DNA of 64,000 nt from Numida meleagris (lineage: Eukaryota; Chordata; Aves; Galliformes; Numididae): assembly GCF_002078875.1 (NCBI RefSeq), contig NC_034410.1, positions 43,506,202 through 43,570,201 on the forward strand, written 5' to 3'. The translations under genes were made by a program, and so were the position numbers. The notes below the pieces were generated by a model. The model searched no databases. It was not told the DNA's origin and worked only from the letters and a program-made list of their open reading frames with translations. Of this stretch, positions 1 to 18,200 are shown piece after piece (position 1 is the stretch's first letter; each line of letters begins with the position of its first letter).

Positions 1-6587
<6,587 letters not shown>

Positions 6588-6893
6588 GTAAGAAGCTCCA
6601 ATCTTGAATTTAAAAACAAAACAAAAAGAAAGAAACAAATTACTGGACTCAGGACTTGGTTGGCAGGGAGGGAATGGCTTAAATGGGTCCCAGTGTGACA
6701 GAATACTGAAAAAAAGCTCTGGAGACACATGATCAGTACACTCCTACACTCCAAACTGACTTCTGCCGTGAAGTGTGGAAGTAATTAACTATAACGTCTT
6801 GTGCATCAGCTTCATGTAGTCTTTATGTTAAAACAGCCTTTTACTGAGGAGCACTGACATTTTTTCTTTTTTCTTTTTTTTCTTTTTTTGCAG
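6588..6893 (+). other. CTNNB1: CTNNB1 3' UTR intron
   Basis: The donor GTAAGA directly follows the short post-stop segment, and the acceptor is a long polypyrimidine tract ending TTTTTTTGCAG at 6893. The same donor and the sequence after the acceptor match the human CTNNB1 transcript as I remember it, where this intron is alternatively spliced or retained. Both a spliced and an intron-retaining 3' UTR are therefore expected. Confidence 0.85.
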
Positions 6894-7368
6894 CTGTATC
6901 ATCTGAATGAACTTGCATTGATTGGCCTGTAGAGTTGCTGAGAGGGCTCGAGGGGTGGGCTAGTATCTCAGAAAGTGCCTGACACACTAACCAAGCTGAG
7001 TTTCCTATGGGAACAATTGAAGTAAACTTTTTGTTCTGGTCCTTTTTGGTCGAGGAGTAATAATACAAATGGATTTTGGGAGTGATTCAAGAAACGAGGA
7101 ATGCACAAGAATGAATTGCAAGATGGAATTTATCAAACCCTAGCCTTGCTTGTTAAAAATTTATTATTTTTTTTAAATCTCTGTAATGGTACTGACCTTG
7201 CTTGCTTTGAAAGTAGCCTTTCTTTTCGCAGTAATTGTTGTTAGTTTTTTTTTTTTTAAAGTCTCTCGTAGTATTAAGTTATAGTGAATATGCTACAGCA
7301 GTTTCTAATTTTTAAGGATTGAGTAAAGGTGTAGAACACTAATTCATAATCGCTCTAACTGTATTCTG

Positions 7369-7374
7369 AATAAA
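7369..7374 (+). terminator. CTNNB1: CTNNB1 proximal poly(A) signal AATAAA
   Basis: A canonical AATAAA followed within about 15 nt by GTAACATTGTGTAGCC, a T/GT-rich stretch. It lies at the position of the proximal signal in the mammalian 3' UTR. Confidence 0.8.
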
Positions 7375-7652
7375 GTGTAACATTGTGTAGCCTTTTTGTA
7401 TAAAAAAAACTAGACAAATAGAAATGGTCCAATTAGTTTCCTTTTTAATATGCTTAAAATAAGCAGGTGGATCTATTTCATGTTTTTGATCAAAAACTTT
7501 ATCTGGGATATGTCTGGGTAGGGGCCAGTAAGAACTGTTTATTTGGAACCTTGTATTGGACAGTTTACCAGTTGCCTTTTATCCCAAAGTTATTGTAGCC
7601 TGCTGTGATACAGATGCTTCATGAGAAAAATGCAGTTATAAAATGGTTCAAA

Positions 7653-7658
7653 ATTAAA
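7653..7658 (+). terminator. CTNNB1: CTNNB1 distal poly(A) signal ATTAAA
   Basis: The common ATTAAA variant, followed by CTCTGTGT and further TGTG-containing sequence. Similarity to the human 3' UTR stops near here. Confidence 0.75.
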
Positions 7659-7675
7659 GTAAACTTTTAATTCAC

Positions 7676-8839
7676 TCTGTGTCAAATTATTTCAGACTGT
7701 AAGATATAGTTATGTGTTGACAGGTTTTCCGAAACCTGTTCTCGAATTGCACAACACTTTCACTACTTCAAAGGCAGAAACCAAGAACTACTCCCCCTCT
7801 TCACCCTGCTGAGGACTACTCAGTCCTCCAGAGCTCGGTCGCACAGGCTTTCTACTGCAGTATTTTTCTCCTTGAACTGCTGCTGCTTTGCTGCAGCAGG
7901 TTGCTCAGCGAGGCAGCTACGCTTAGCGCCTGGCCTGCAAGTCACATGCTATCCTGTGGTCAAAAAATCCATTGACAAATACAAAGCATCATGCTTGAGA
8001 AGCATGCTGTCAGTACGAGCAGGAGCAGGTCCTTCACTGAGCTAGCTCCACTAGCTTTAACCCATTTTCAGGTGTACTCGGCCTTCAGTTCCCACTTGAG
8101 ATAGGACCTGCAAGCAGCTCGCCTTCTCTAGAGGCAGCACCTGTGCAGCTGGAAGGGAGGAGTGCAGTTTTTGAACTGCTGGCTAATTTATACACTGTGC
8201 GCATCTGCACTCTGCAGCTGTCACCGGCCTCTGCCCAAAGTGCTCGTCCTGCCTCAGAGCAGCAGCTTGCCAGCAGAAGATCACAAGGGGGATAAGCTGT
8301 AAAGGATCACAGCTCCCTGGGAGGATCCCAAGGAGACGAGAGCTGAATCAAACTACAAAAAGAGTAAAAGAGTGCTCTCCTTTGCTTACAGAGCAGAGGA
8401 ACTGCAACTACGCTGACGTCTCACTGAGTAACCCAGCTTCACCCCTCCCAGCGACACATGCACTAGAAGACCATAATTATAAAACACTTCACCACAGAAT
8501 GTGCAGGATTCTTTTTTTCCTGTTTCTGAAAACTCTGGCTCTGAATTCCAGCTGTCAAGCTTTGAAGAAAGAATAGACACAATGATAGGAAGGGTTACGT
8601 AAGAGAGCAATCCCAGCAGAAAGTACAAGGGGAAGTCAGTTTGTTTACCTCGCATCGTCGGCTTGCCTCCCTGCTTGGAGAAAGGGCTGTCCAAGGGCAG
8701 GCCTGTATCAGCAGCTCGGGAAGGTCCCTGCCTTGTAGGTGTACTCCTTAAACTGACCAGCTAAGGCACTCAGCTGATCAACAAGACATACACAAGCATT
8801 TCTAGCACACCTTAAAACAGTGAAACGCTTTCCGCCCAT
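7676..8839. other. Convergent intergenic spacer between CTNNB1 and ULK4
   Basis: About 1.2 kb between the predicted poly(A) sites of the two converging genes. It is less AT-rich than the introns further right. I see no exon, repeat or RNA gene. Small open frames here have no recognisable content. Confidence 0.7.
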
Positions 8840-9140
8840 ACTGTGAAACAGCTATACTATTTATTTAATTTACACTTTTCAAACTCTGCCTGTCAAATAC
8901 TCGCACTACATCACGCAATGCCAGCAAGGTAAAATAGTAATCAAGAATTCACCTGGAAGGGGGTTGGGAAAAAAAGGCTGTTCCTTCTGGAGGTGCCAAA
9001 GTCGTGCCTGTGCCCAGACACAGCAGCGACTCACTGGCTCGCTAAGTGAGTTAGGTCACTGCTCGAGTGAAGATGTTCAATCAAGACAGTGCTGAGCATC
9101 ACACACAACTGCGCATTTCGGCGGGCTGGTCAAAAGTACT
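8840..9140 (-). other. ULK4: Predicted ULK4 3' UTR
   Basis: Sequence between the stop codon of the last coding exon and the predicted cleavage site. The boundary is inferred from the poly(A) signal only. Confidence 0.6.
8860..8865 (-). terminator. ULK4: Predicted ULK4 poly(A) signal AATAAA
   Basis: TTTATT on the + strand reads AATAAA on the - strand, about 280 nt past the ULK4 stop, and overlaps an ATTAAA variant (8864-8869). Downstream on the - strand (about 8815-8780) is GT-rich sequence (GGTGTGCT, CTTGTGTATGTC), as expected for a cleavage element. No other canonical signal was seen between the stop and CTNNB1. Confidence 0.65.
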
Positions 9141-9225
9141 TCACTTGGTCGGCTTTGGGTTTTCATGTCCCACTGTTCTCAGAATTTCAGATGCCAGGGA
9201 AGCAACAGCAACATCAGCGTGAGAG
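9141..9225 (-). CDS. ULK4: ULK4 last coding exon with stop (27 residues)
   Basis: The - strand acceptor is TTTAATTCCTAG, followed by C TCT CAC GCT GAT, completing Ser and encoding [19 protein letters not shown] and a short basic end, stopping at TGA (9143-9141). The [15 protein letters not shown] run matches my recollection of the mammalian ULK4 C-terminus. It is too short and lacks an ATG, so it is invisible to simple ORF calling. Confidence 0.92.
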
Positions 9226-12200
9226 CTAGGAATTAAACATAGTGACAGCTGTTAGATATTCTCAAGGGAAAACTTGTTTAAATCCCACATTTGCCATTCT
9301 CTATGCTGGAAAATTCTCTGCATCACCCACTGAGTAACTTTACCCCGTTTTTCTGTTGAGCAGGAAGGTGCAATTTGTGATTTTGTCCTGCAGCAGATCT
9401 TGTGTACAAATGAGTTCCAGTTCAAATTCACAGTAACTGCTGCCTTGCTCAATCTCCTCTGTGAACGAGAAGATAAAATCTACCATGTCCCCATGAATCC
9501 CACACATGCACGCACAGTGTGACAGGAAAATGACTCCACTCACTTCTGCATTCTCCCATGCAGAAACAAGCAGGTTTTTTGTTTTTTTTTTATAGGCTGC
9601 CATCCTTCATTATTAACTCAGGAAATACACCAATTGGCCAACTTGCAGCTGCCATTAGCAGCAAGCTAATGGCAAATACCTACTGACACCCCATCTTCTG
9701 GGGAGCACAAAGCTGCCCATGAAATCCCAATGATCAGTAAACCATCATAAACCAGTTTCTTGACAAGTTTAAACCAGAGCATTTAGTTACCTGAAACAAA
9801 CACATACTGACAACCAAGAAACACATAGCTAAGATCCCACACTGAAAGTTCAGATTGAATGCCACCTCACTACTAAGCAAGATGGGCTGGTTACATGCCA
9901 ACCCCAAGGCTGCCTGTTCTGACTAGCCAAGAATACGTAACAGAGAGTTTGGCAACAGGCAGCTGCTGCAAGGCGGCAGGGGAGCACCGAGAGCAGCTTG
10001 CGGCCCAGCCGTGCCCCTGCCAGTCATGGCACTGCTTGGTTGTTGTCTTGTCTGCCTTCCACTGCACTGAAAGAGGAGAAACCGGTCTGCAAAAAACGAG
10101 CGAAGCAAAAACACGCCTCACCCACTCCGACCCAGTGATGGTGTGTGGGTGGCAGGGCCTGGGAGTTCAGACCGCTCATGTTTCCAATTCAGCATGACGT
10201 TCAGAAAGGCTTCTTGCCAAGGTTCAGAGCACAGGTGAGGAGGCTGAAGTGACTAGGGGACAAGGGATATTCTAGGGAAGATGGCATGTAAGAGAGAGTT
10301 TGAGGAAATGGCAGAACATCCGTAATGTCCATATACAAAATGGCCGCTTGGCTAAAGCTGATTGAACACGCTGACACCAGCCTTCTCCTATCTACCCTGT
10401 CGCCCATTTGTCCACGCTTGAGTGCATCACAGTCCTGAGATCCAGGCTAGATCCCTCCCAGGCTCCTCAGCAGGTGAACGGACAGGGACATGGTTCTTCA
10501 AAGAATGGCAGGAGAGAAAGCGGAATCCGTGAGCTCCTGGGAGCCTTCCTGCCACTGCTGCAAGCAGAGGACCCTGGCCTGCTCTAATGTATCAGAACAC
10601 TACGATTTGGTCTCCTGAGTGTCTTGTGTCAAACGAGAGAGACGGCTGCTTATTTTGGGCTCCACAGCATGTATTTTTCTGAGAACAGAAATGTGCAGAT
10701 GATAACAATTAGAGGAAGTCAGAGAGGCAGATTCAGAGCCGGCTGCTAGATGGGCTGTGCAGTGCAGCTAACACTGAAATGCAATGAAAGAGAGCAAAAA
10801 CTAGTCCTAAGAGAAGAAAAAAATCTTCTTTCCCCACTGTCACACCACTGTCATCTTCACTGGCGGTGCCAGTGTCTCCCTTAGGGAGAGCTGTCATTTT
10901 ACGTTAGTTGGATAATTTACCATGTCATACAAAAAACGTGAGTCAGCAGCTGAGGGGAATGCAGGCTGTTCAGGACGGGCTTGGTGTGTCCCAGCGCACA
11001 GCTCCTCACACCCACCACCTCCTGACCATTTCCTCTCTACTCACATCCCTGCTTCCAGCACAGGGTGACATCCAGGAGTCATCCCAGAGCACCACCCACG
11101 TTTGGGAGCACAAAAAGCACTGCCCAGATAGTCTGAGTGTTTCAAGAATTGATCTACAAAATACAATCTCTGACTTATTTTGACCAGGAGCAAAATGCAG
11201 CCTAATGGCCCGCAGCAGGGGCGCAAAGAACAGTAATTCATTCATTGGTACATCCAAGGGGGGATTAGGTGAGGGAAAGTCCAAGGGAGAGGAGCTGAGG
11301 CCTGGCCAAGCTGCTGGGACCAGCACCTCTGTTCTTGCAGAGGAAGCCCTGGCAGTGCCCGCAGCCTTATGCCTTCGCTGGGAAGCCACAGGTATTTGCA
11401 AACAAAAGCACCTCTGTTCTTCAGCTGCATATTTAGGAAAAAAAAAAAAAAATCAGCTTTCAAGCATACCACACAGTTTGGTTACTTTAAAACAGGGCAC
11501 AACTACCACATTGTGCATCTCGCCCACTATGCTAAGAAACACGGACCAGTATCCGGTTATAAAAGAGACTGATTGTTTGAAATAAAGTAAAAAAAAAAAA
11601 AAAAAGTTTAACGTGACAGATGTGCACCAGCATGGGCTGGCGGTGCAGCTGGCTGTGGCCGGCCGCAGCTGGGATCAAAGCGGGCCACAGACCCGCCACA
11701 GAGCTCTGACGGAGGGGGCCAGGGGTGGAAATCCGAGGGGCCTCTGCTGCAGGAGGCGATGCCAGGAGAAGTCATGGCAAACAGGAGGCGGAGAGAGCTC
11801 CCGTCCTGGAAGCCCCTGAAGCCTGAGGGGACGCACCTGGCGGTCTGGGCCAGGCTCTGCAGAGCGTGGAGCAGAGCATCGCCATCACTCTTCAGGCTCT
11901 CCGAGCGCTTCTCGTTTGAAGTTATCTGGAACAAAAAGAAAGAGTGCTTATCAAAGGCAGAGCAAGAAATTCCTCTCTGTCATTTTCTGTGGGATAGGGA
12001 AGAAGGAAACAAGTTACAGCATTTGTTACCCTTGTAAATGGAATGTGACATTAAAGAGACCCAAGAGAAAAGTCCCTTTTACCAAACAGGGCTGAAGTTT
12101 AGGCGCAGGCTGTCTAAAATGTCTCAGCTTAATTAACAAAATCCGTTCTTTTTCTGAGTGCCTGTACATGTGTGAGTTCACACATCACAGACTGCCAACC

Positions 12201-15200
12201 CTGATTTCATCCTTAGGACCACTGCAAATACAAACCCCATTGACACTGAATTCCAGAGGGACCCTAGGAAAAACCAACCAAGCCTGTACCAGCCTTATCG
12301 TAGAATCATAGAATTGCTCAGGTTGGAAAGGACCTTCAAGATCATCAAGTCCAACCGCAACCTAACCATACTGCTCTAACAACCCACCGCTAAATCATGT
12401 CCCTGAGTACCACATCAGGACACATAGGGTTTTCTCTGGTTGAAAGTCACTGCAATGGTAGCAACTGCATATTCAGTTGTTTCTTGCCACTCACCATTCA
12501 TGAGCAATATTGCCTGCACAGGGTCATCTCCTACAGCGCACACAATGAATGACCCAAGCTGTGTGTCCTTCAGTGTCAAGAGCATCCCGATCACAGCTGA
12601 ATTTGCTGTGGGTGCTTTCTCCCACTCATCTGTAACAGCTGGTTTATGGGGTCTCCAGCCTTACACAGCATAACCACACAGATACAGGCGGCTGCACATC
12701 TCCTGACCCAATGGCAGAGTGAATGGGAAGGCCATGGGGGACACGGCTTTAACCTGCCCAGCACTGTGGCACAGACACTGGACACCAGACAGCCTGCTGA
12801 AGAAGCAGCCCTATGGCAAAAAATTACTTGGGGAGGGGGGGAAGAAAAAAGGAAAGGGTTGCATATCAGTTCCTGCTTGCAAAGGTGAGTAAATCTTGGC
12901 CAAACAGAAAGGAAAAGGAGAGGATCAGAGCGGCTGATTGTTTTGATACCGGAGGAGTTAATGCCTGAAACAACTTCTAATCCCAAAATCTGGCAAGGAC
13001 TTTTAAGCCTTAGCATGCCACGGCTGGCCCTATTTACCATTGATCAAGCAACATGCCTTTGAGTCTCCCTCTTAAATTACATGAGAAGCTGTACTTAGAG
13101 CTGCCACCCCCCTCATTTATCAGCAGTGATTCTCAAACACAACTGTAATCAGAACATCCTGTTGTTAGCAGGAATAGCAATCTGTCTGTAGTACATCAAA
13201 ATCTATCCCGTGTTGGGGGGAAAAAACAGTGACCTCATTACCTAAGTATAAATCATTAGTAAGTTCTGATTACATGTTACTGGGCATTTTTACACTCCTG
13301 AGGTCATTTCTGAACCCTTTGATTTATATTTCAGCTATCCATTATATTTCAGTAATCCATTCTTTTTTAATTCACATCCTGTAGCTGCAAAAGACATTTT
13401 GTAATCTGAGTTCTGAATTTCAGGACAAAGACACAAAACTGTAACAGTACGGCTGCTGAGAGAGAGAAGTCTCCAACCACAAGACGCTGCTTTTCCTCCC
13501 CAACAAGAGCTCCCAGCCTCTGCTGAACACTTCCCACCAACTCTGTGGTGCCCCTCATGCTGGGCACACTCATGCCCCTCATTTATCTCACACACTTGAA
13601 GGAGAAGAGGTCACAGGAGAACAGTCACTGAAACCTGGATCATGCTTCATGGAGCTACGATCTCAAATAAAGGCTACAGGTATCTCTAGTTCAAATAAAC
13701 CCTAGTGCTTAGGTGCTGAAATCGGTACCACCTCCATGTTCTTTTAACAACTTGTCCTTTGCACACTACACATAAAACATTCAAAACATGCTCAATTATA
13801 AAACTTTATATCGGTTTATTGTTCTTTTTTTTAAAATTCTGAAATGCTCTACTTCAGTTAACGACTTAGTTCTATGGAATTTTAGGATCCAACTACAAGT
13901 TTGCCTGTGTTGCAGTGTGCCTTGTGCCATTATTATCATAGAACCACAGAATGATTCAGGTTGGAAGGGACCTTAAAGCCCACCTTAAAGCCCAACTCCC
14001 TGCTGTGGGCAGGGCTGCCACCGACTGGATCAGGTTGCCCAGACCCCATCCAACCTGGCCTTGAACGCCTCCAGGGATGGGGCATCCACAGCTTCTATGG
14101 GCAGCTTGTGCCTCATCGCCCTCTGAGTAAAGAATTTATTCCAAACATCTAACTTAAATCTCCCTTACCTAGCAAAATGCTTCAGTGAGGTATTGCCAGC
14201 AGTGCAGGTGGCACCCCAAGGCAGAAACTGGATCAGCAGCACCCTGCAGACTTCTTAACTTATTAAAAAATTGCTCAGTTTTTGTCTTCATTTTGTTCCA
14301 CAGAGAAAAATAAATGAACACATCAAGCTGTCAGCAATCAAACTTTTTGGAGATGCATGTACTTTTCTTGCACTTCATTACCTTTTTTTCCTTCCCAGCA
14401 CTTCTGTATCCTTTATCCACACTAGTTCCACTTCAGCTAGAATTTTAACAACTTCTTTAATGATCTCTTGTAACAATGCTGATTTGTTAGGGCTGGCTGT
14501 AACACATACTCGATCACATAATCAATAGCTGTTCCGTTAATTTAAAATGTAATTAAATCTCAGTTTAGTTGCAAACTCATTGCAGTTTAATAAGAATTTC
14601 AAAATGACTTTCCTTTATTAAGCTAATAACCATTCTGAAGCTTTCCTTTCTTCAGTTCTATTCAGCAAGGATGAGTCATAAAGAATTCCATAATTGATAC
14701 ATAAAGATCAGTATTACCTACACTTGAGAGTAGCTGTCCAGGTACTTGTGGCACTGAGGGACATGGTCAATAGGCATGGTGGTGATGGGTTGGCAGTTTA
14801 ACTAGATAGTCTTAGAGGCCTTTTCCAACCTTAATGATTCTGTGACTCGATTATTTGCTAATAAACTGAGAAGTCTTTGATTCTTGGCCTAAGAAACTTT
14901 TGCAACTCAATTTTCAAGAAAACATGGAAATCTAAGAGAATTACTTTTCTTAAGGCCTCTGCTTTCATCATGCTTTCTCTGATTAGTCAAAACTCACAAA
15001 TATTGTAACTTAGGACTGAGTTAAAAATGACCCTGCTATAAGCCACCCTGTCACCATGTTGAAGAGAAAGATATCATAGAATCATTATAGAGTCACAGAA
15101 TATCCTGAGTTGGAAGGACCCGCAGTGACCATTGATAATCCTCCTACTTTCTGGAGGTTTAAGGAAACTGGAGGCCTGATCTCCGTGAAGCAAACTGGAC

Positions 15201-18200
15201 TAAAACTGGGAAACAATGTAAAATATTTACTGAATAAAAATAAGGAATTTTTAAATTCAAAATTTGTTTTCATTGAAAAAAAGGCCCAAGGAGCATATTT
15301 AGTTGCACTTCCAAGTGTTATCTGCCCTAACAACAGCTGCTGGTTAGAGGGCATCCAAAGGAGGGCTATGAGGACGGGGAAGGGTCTGGAGGGCAAGGTG
15401 TACGAGGAGCAGCTGAGGTCCCTGCGTTTGCTCAGCCCAGAGCAGAGGAGCTGAGGGGAGGCCACATGGCAGCTGCAGCTCCTCACAGGGAGCAGAGGGG
15501 CAGCGCTGAGCTCTGCTCTCTGACAGCGACAGGGCCCGAGGGAACGGCATGGAGCTGTGTTGGGGGAGGGGCAGCTGGGGGTTAGGGACAGGTTCTGCAC
15601 CAGAGGGTGGTGGGCATGGAACAGGCTGCCCAGGGCAGTGGGCACAGCCCCAAGTGGCAGAGCTCAAGGAGCATTTGGACAGTGCTCTCAGACATAGGGT
15701 TCGGATTTTGGGTGGTGCTGAATGGAGCTGAGAGTTGGACTTGGTGATCCTTGTGGGTCCCTTCCAACTGAAGGTATTCTGTGATTCTAGGTTTACCACT
15801 GCTGCTCTCAGCAGATTCTTTTTTAAGAGCCATCTCTGTGCCTGTACACATAGACACAAGCAGGCCGTTTCATAAACGCTCTTTCACATAAACTTGGCTT
15901 TTGTTCCCAAACGTGGGTCAGTATTTTAATCTCAAAGTGACGCTTCCTAATTTTTCCTCAAATTTTAATACAGTTAAGCCAATTATCTTGCAGGATCAGT
16001 TAGCTGAAGTTCTCACTCAGCTTAGCTAGCAATGGGAGCAGCCACTGACAGCGCATGGGCTGGTTTACCAAACTCCAGATATTTGCAGGTTTAGCATCCC
16101 TGTGACAGCAGCATGTGCCCAAGCACTGCACATCCCAGAGGTCCTTCTGTGAATGGGAGCTGTAGCTTTGGCTCATACTGCAGTAAGAATAATCACTTTT
16201 TTTTTTTCCTGTGCATTAGCTAAGGTTCTACGTAAGACACGAACAAATTGAACAAATGTCACAAAATCCAGTGTTGTCAAAGCATCACTGTCACCAATGT
16301 GACAGCCCAGTGAATAAGTGAATGGAATGGCGTTGTCGGAAATGGAGCTGAAGGAGAAAACCTCCCCATGCTGCTGACCTCTTGGGCCCATCTCAGGGCA
16401 TTTAAAGATACTTTTTCTTCCAGTCTGTCTCCACCGAGCTATTTGCAGGCAGTGCAGGAATCAAACAAAACACATTCCTTGGTTTGTCATTCACCATTTG
16501 TGGACAGAAACACTCAGCCACTGCCTTTTACAGAGGAGTGCTGTGACCAAGAATATGCTGAAGAAGAGATCTGTGCAGGTGAGAGTGCTCACGAGGGTGG
16601 CCACACAGCACTACTGCTCTCCATGATGTATGTGAGCTCATATTAAGTACTGAACACCTTCCTGACATCCATCCCATCAGAGGAAGCTTCCTTGCTACTC
16701 TTCTCTCTGCAAATGGTTCTGCGGCAGAGAGACAGACGGAATGTGTGTGGGAAGAACAAATCAAGTCAGACGAGTTATATTTATGTTACTAATTGCCAAC
16801 TCATCTGAACAGGCCTGAGCAATGTTGCTGGACCATAAAAACAAGAAATGAAAGTTACAAACGTATGAGTGTTCCAGGTGTGCTTTGGCAAACGCTACTA
16901 TAACTAGGGATTGCAGACACAAAGACTTTGCGGCCTTCAGATCCTGCAAATGTGTGTGAAAACAAGCAGGTATCTGTGGACAAAAAACCCTACATTAGAC
17001 AGTTTAGCTCTGATTTTAGAATTCAAAAATCTTTTTTTCCTCTTTATGAATAAATTTCTTGTTCCACCGAAGTCAGCAGCAAGCTCCATTTGACATTGAT
17101 AAGGCCAAAGATTTCACTCAACATGTTTTGTTGTTTTGTAATTTGTAGGTGTGCAGGTTTATTCCAAGCTCAAAGCACTTTCCACTGCTAACTTGCAGAC
17201 AGCCGGGCTCCAGGCAGGCTGAGCACACTGCCTCAAGGGCCGGCTGCAGTGAGACAAGGTAGGTCTACTCCCGTTGTATCACTGTTAATTGATTTTGGAA
17301 TGAGGTTGGAATCAGATGATCTTTGAAGTCCCTTCCAACCCAAGCCATTAAATGATTCTATGATTCTGTGATTTTGAGTGTTCCTTGACATGTTTCACTT
17401 TGATGATATTTTCGGCATACATGTAAAACACACAAAGGCATGCTCCGTGACTACTGTAAAGTTAGAAAAATGCCCACTCTGAGGGGCATTAAATGTTTAA
17501 GCACTAGAGAAGACTCATAAAAGCTCATGGTAATTATTGAACTGAAGCATGTTGCCAGCCTCATGTGAGTTTTTGATATTTTTGTTGGTGGTGGTGCTAA
17601 CAGTGCTCTCAACTGATTTTCAGAAAATACAGAACGTCTTTATAACCCCCAAAATAGACATTATCACAGCTTCTATCCTCTGAGTTTAGAATATTTGACT
17701 TAACAGAGTTGGATAGGGCAATCTGTTTACATGCATCAGAACTAGCTGGCGACATCAACTCCATCAGCAAAAGTAACCCACAGTCCTGTCCAGCAAAAAG
17801 TAGCTCCAAGGTGCCAGAGGAGACTTCCACACAGTGTTGCAGGGTTACATTATACATAGAATCATAGCAACATTAATGTTGGAAAAGACCACCAAGATCA
17901 TCTAGCCCAACCCCTACCCCAACCCATCCCCTCCATGCCCACTGACCACGTCCCTCAGTGGGACGTGGTCAGTGGGCATGGAGGGGATCTACACGTTTCT
18001 TGAACACCTCCAGGGATGGTGACTGCATCACCTCCCTGGGCAGCCTGTTCCAATACATGCAGCCTGTTCCAACGTGCACATTAGCAAGCCCAATGTCAAT
18101 ATGACATTAAAAATAAACACTTGCCACTGTGTTGCTGGTGACCTCATCCACAAACACAGGTTCATCCATCATCCGCATGCTGACGGCTCCATGTGGTATC

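Larger units (their letters stand above)
6894..7675 (+). other. CTNNB1: CTNNB1 terminal exon (3' UTR)
   Basis: Long stretches are nearly identical to the human CTNNB1 3' UTR as I recall it, for example around 6900-7060 and 7340-7500. It is non-coding and AT-rich, with several T runs. Conservation across birds and mammals implies post-transcriptional control of message stability or microRNA binding. The end is set by the distal poly(A) signal and is approximate. Confidence 0.9.

Noticed and set aside
9895..10197. Overlapping ORFs on both strands
   Set aside because: Mutually overlapping frames in mildly GC-rich intron with no domain or splice support.
11205..11585. 126-codon + strand ORF ending before a poly-A tract
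   Set aside because: Antisense to the ULK4 last intron, low-complexity K run inside, no homology recognised; the AATAAA-to-A-tract spacing is too short for a retrocopy end.
12591..13040. 149-codon - strand ORF
   Set aside because: No recognisable domain, no splice or poly(A) context, and composition typical of chance open frames in this GC-richer part of the intron.
15085..15859. Long - strand open frames (up to 186 codons)
   Set aside because: They are the antisense of a GC-rich CR1 copy at 15340-15788 plus flank; proline/serine/leucine-rich with no domain.
16173..16391. - strand open stretch preceded by a CTCCTTCAG acceptor-like site, considered as an extra ULK4 exon
   Set aside because: The flanking ULK4 exons already join in phase 0 with a continuous family-like peptide, no good donor follows before an A-rich run, and the sequence does not resemble the ULK4 helical repeat.
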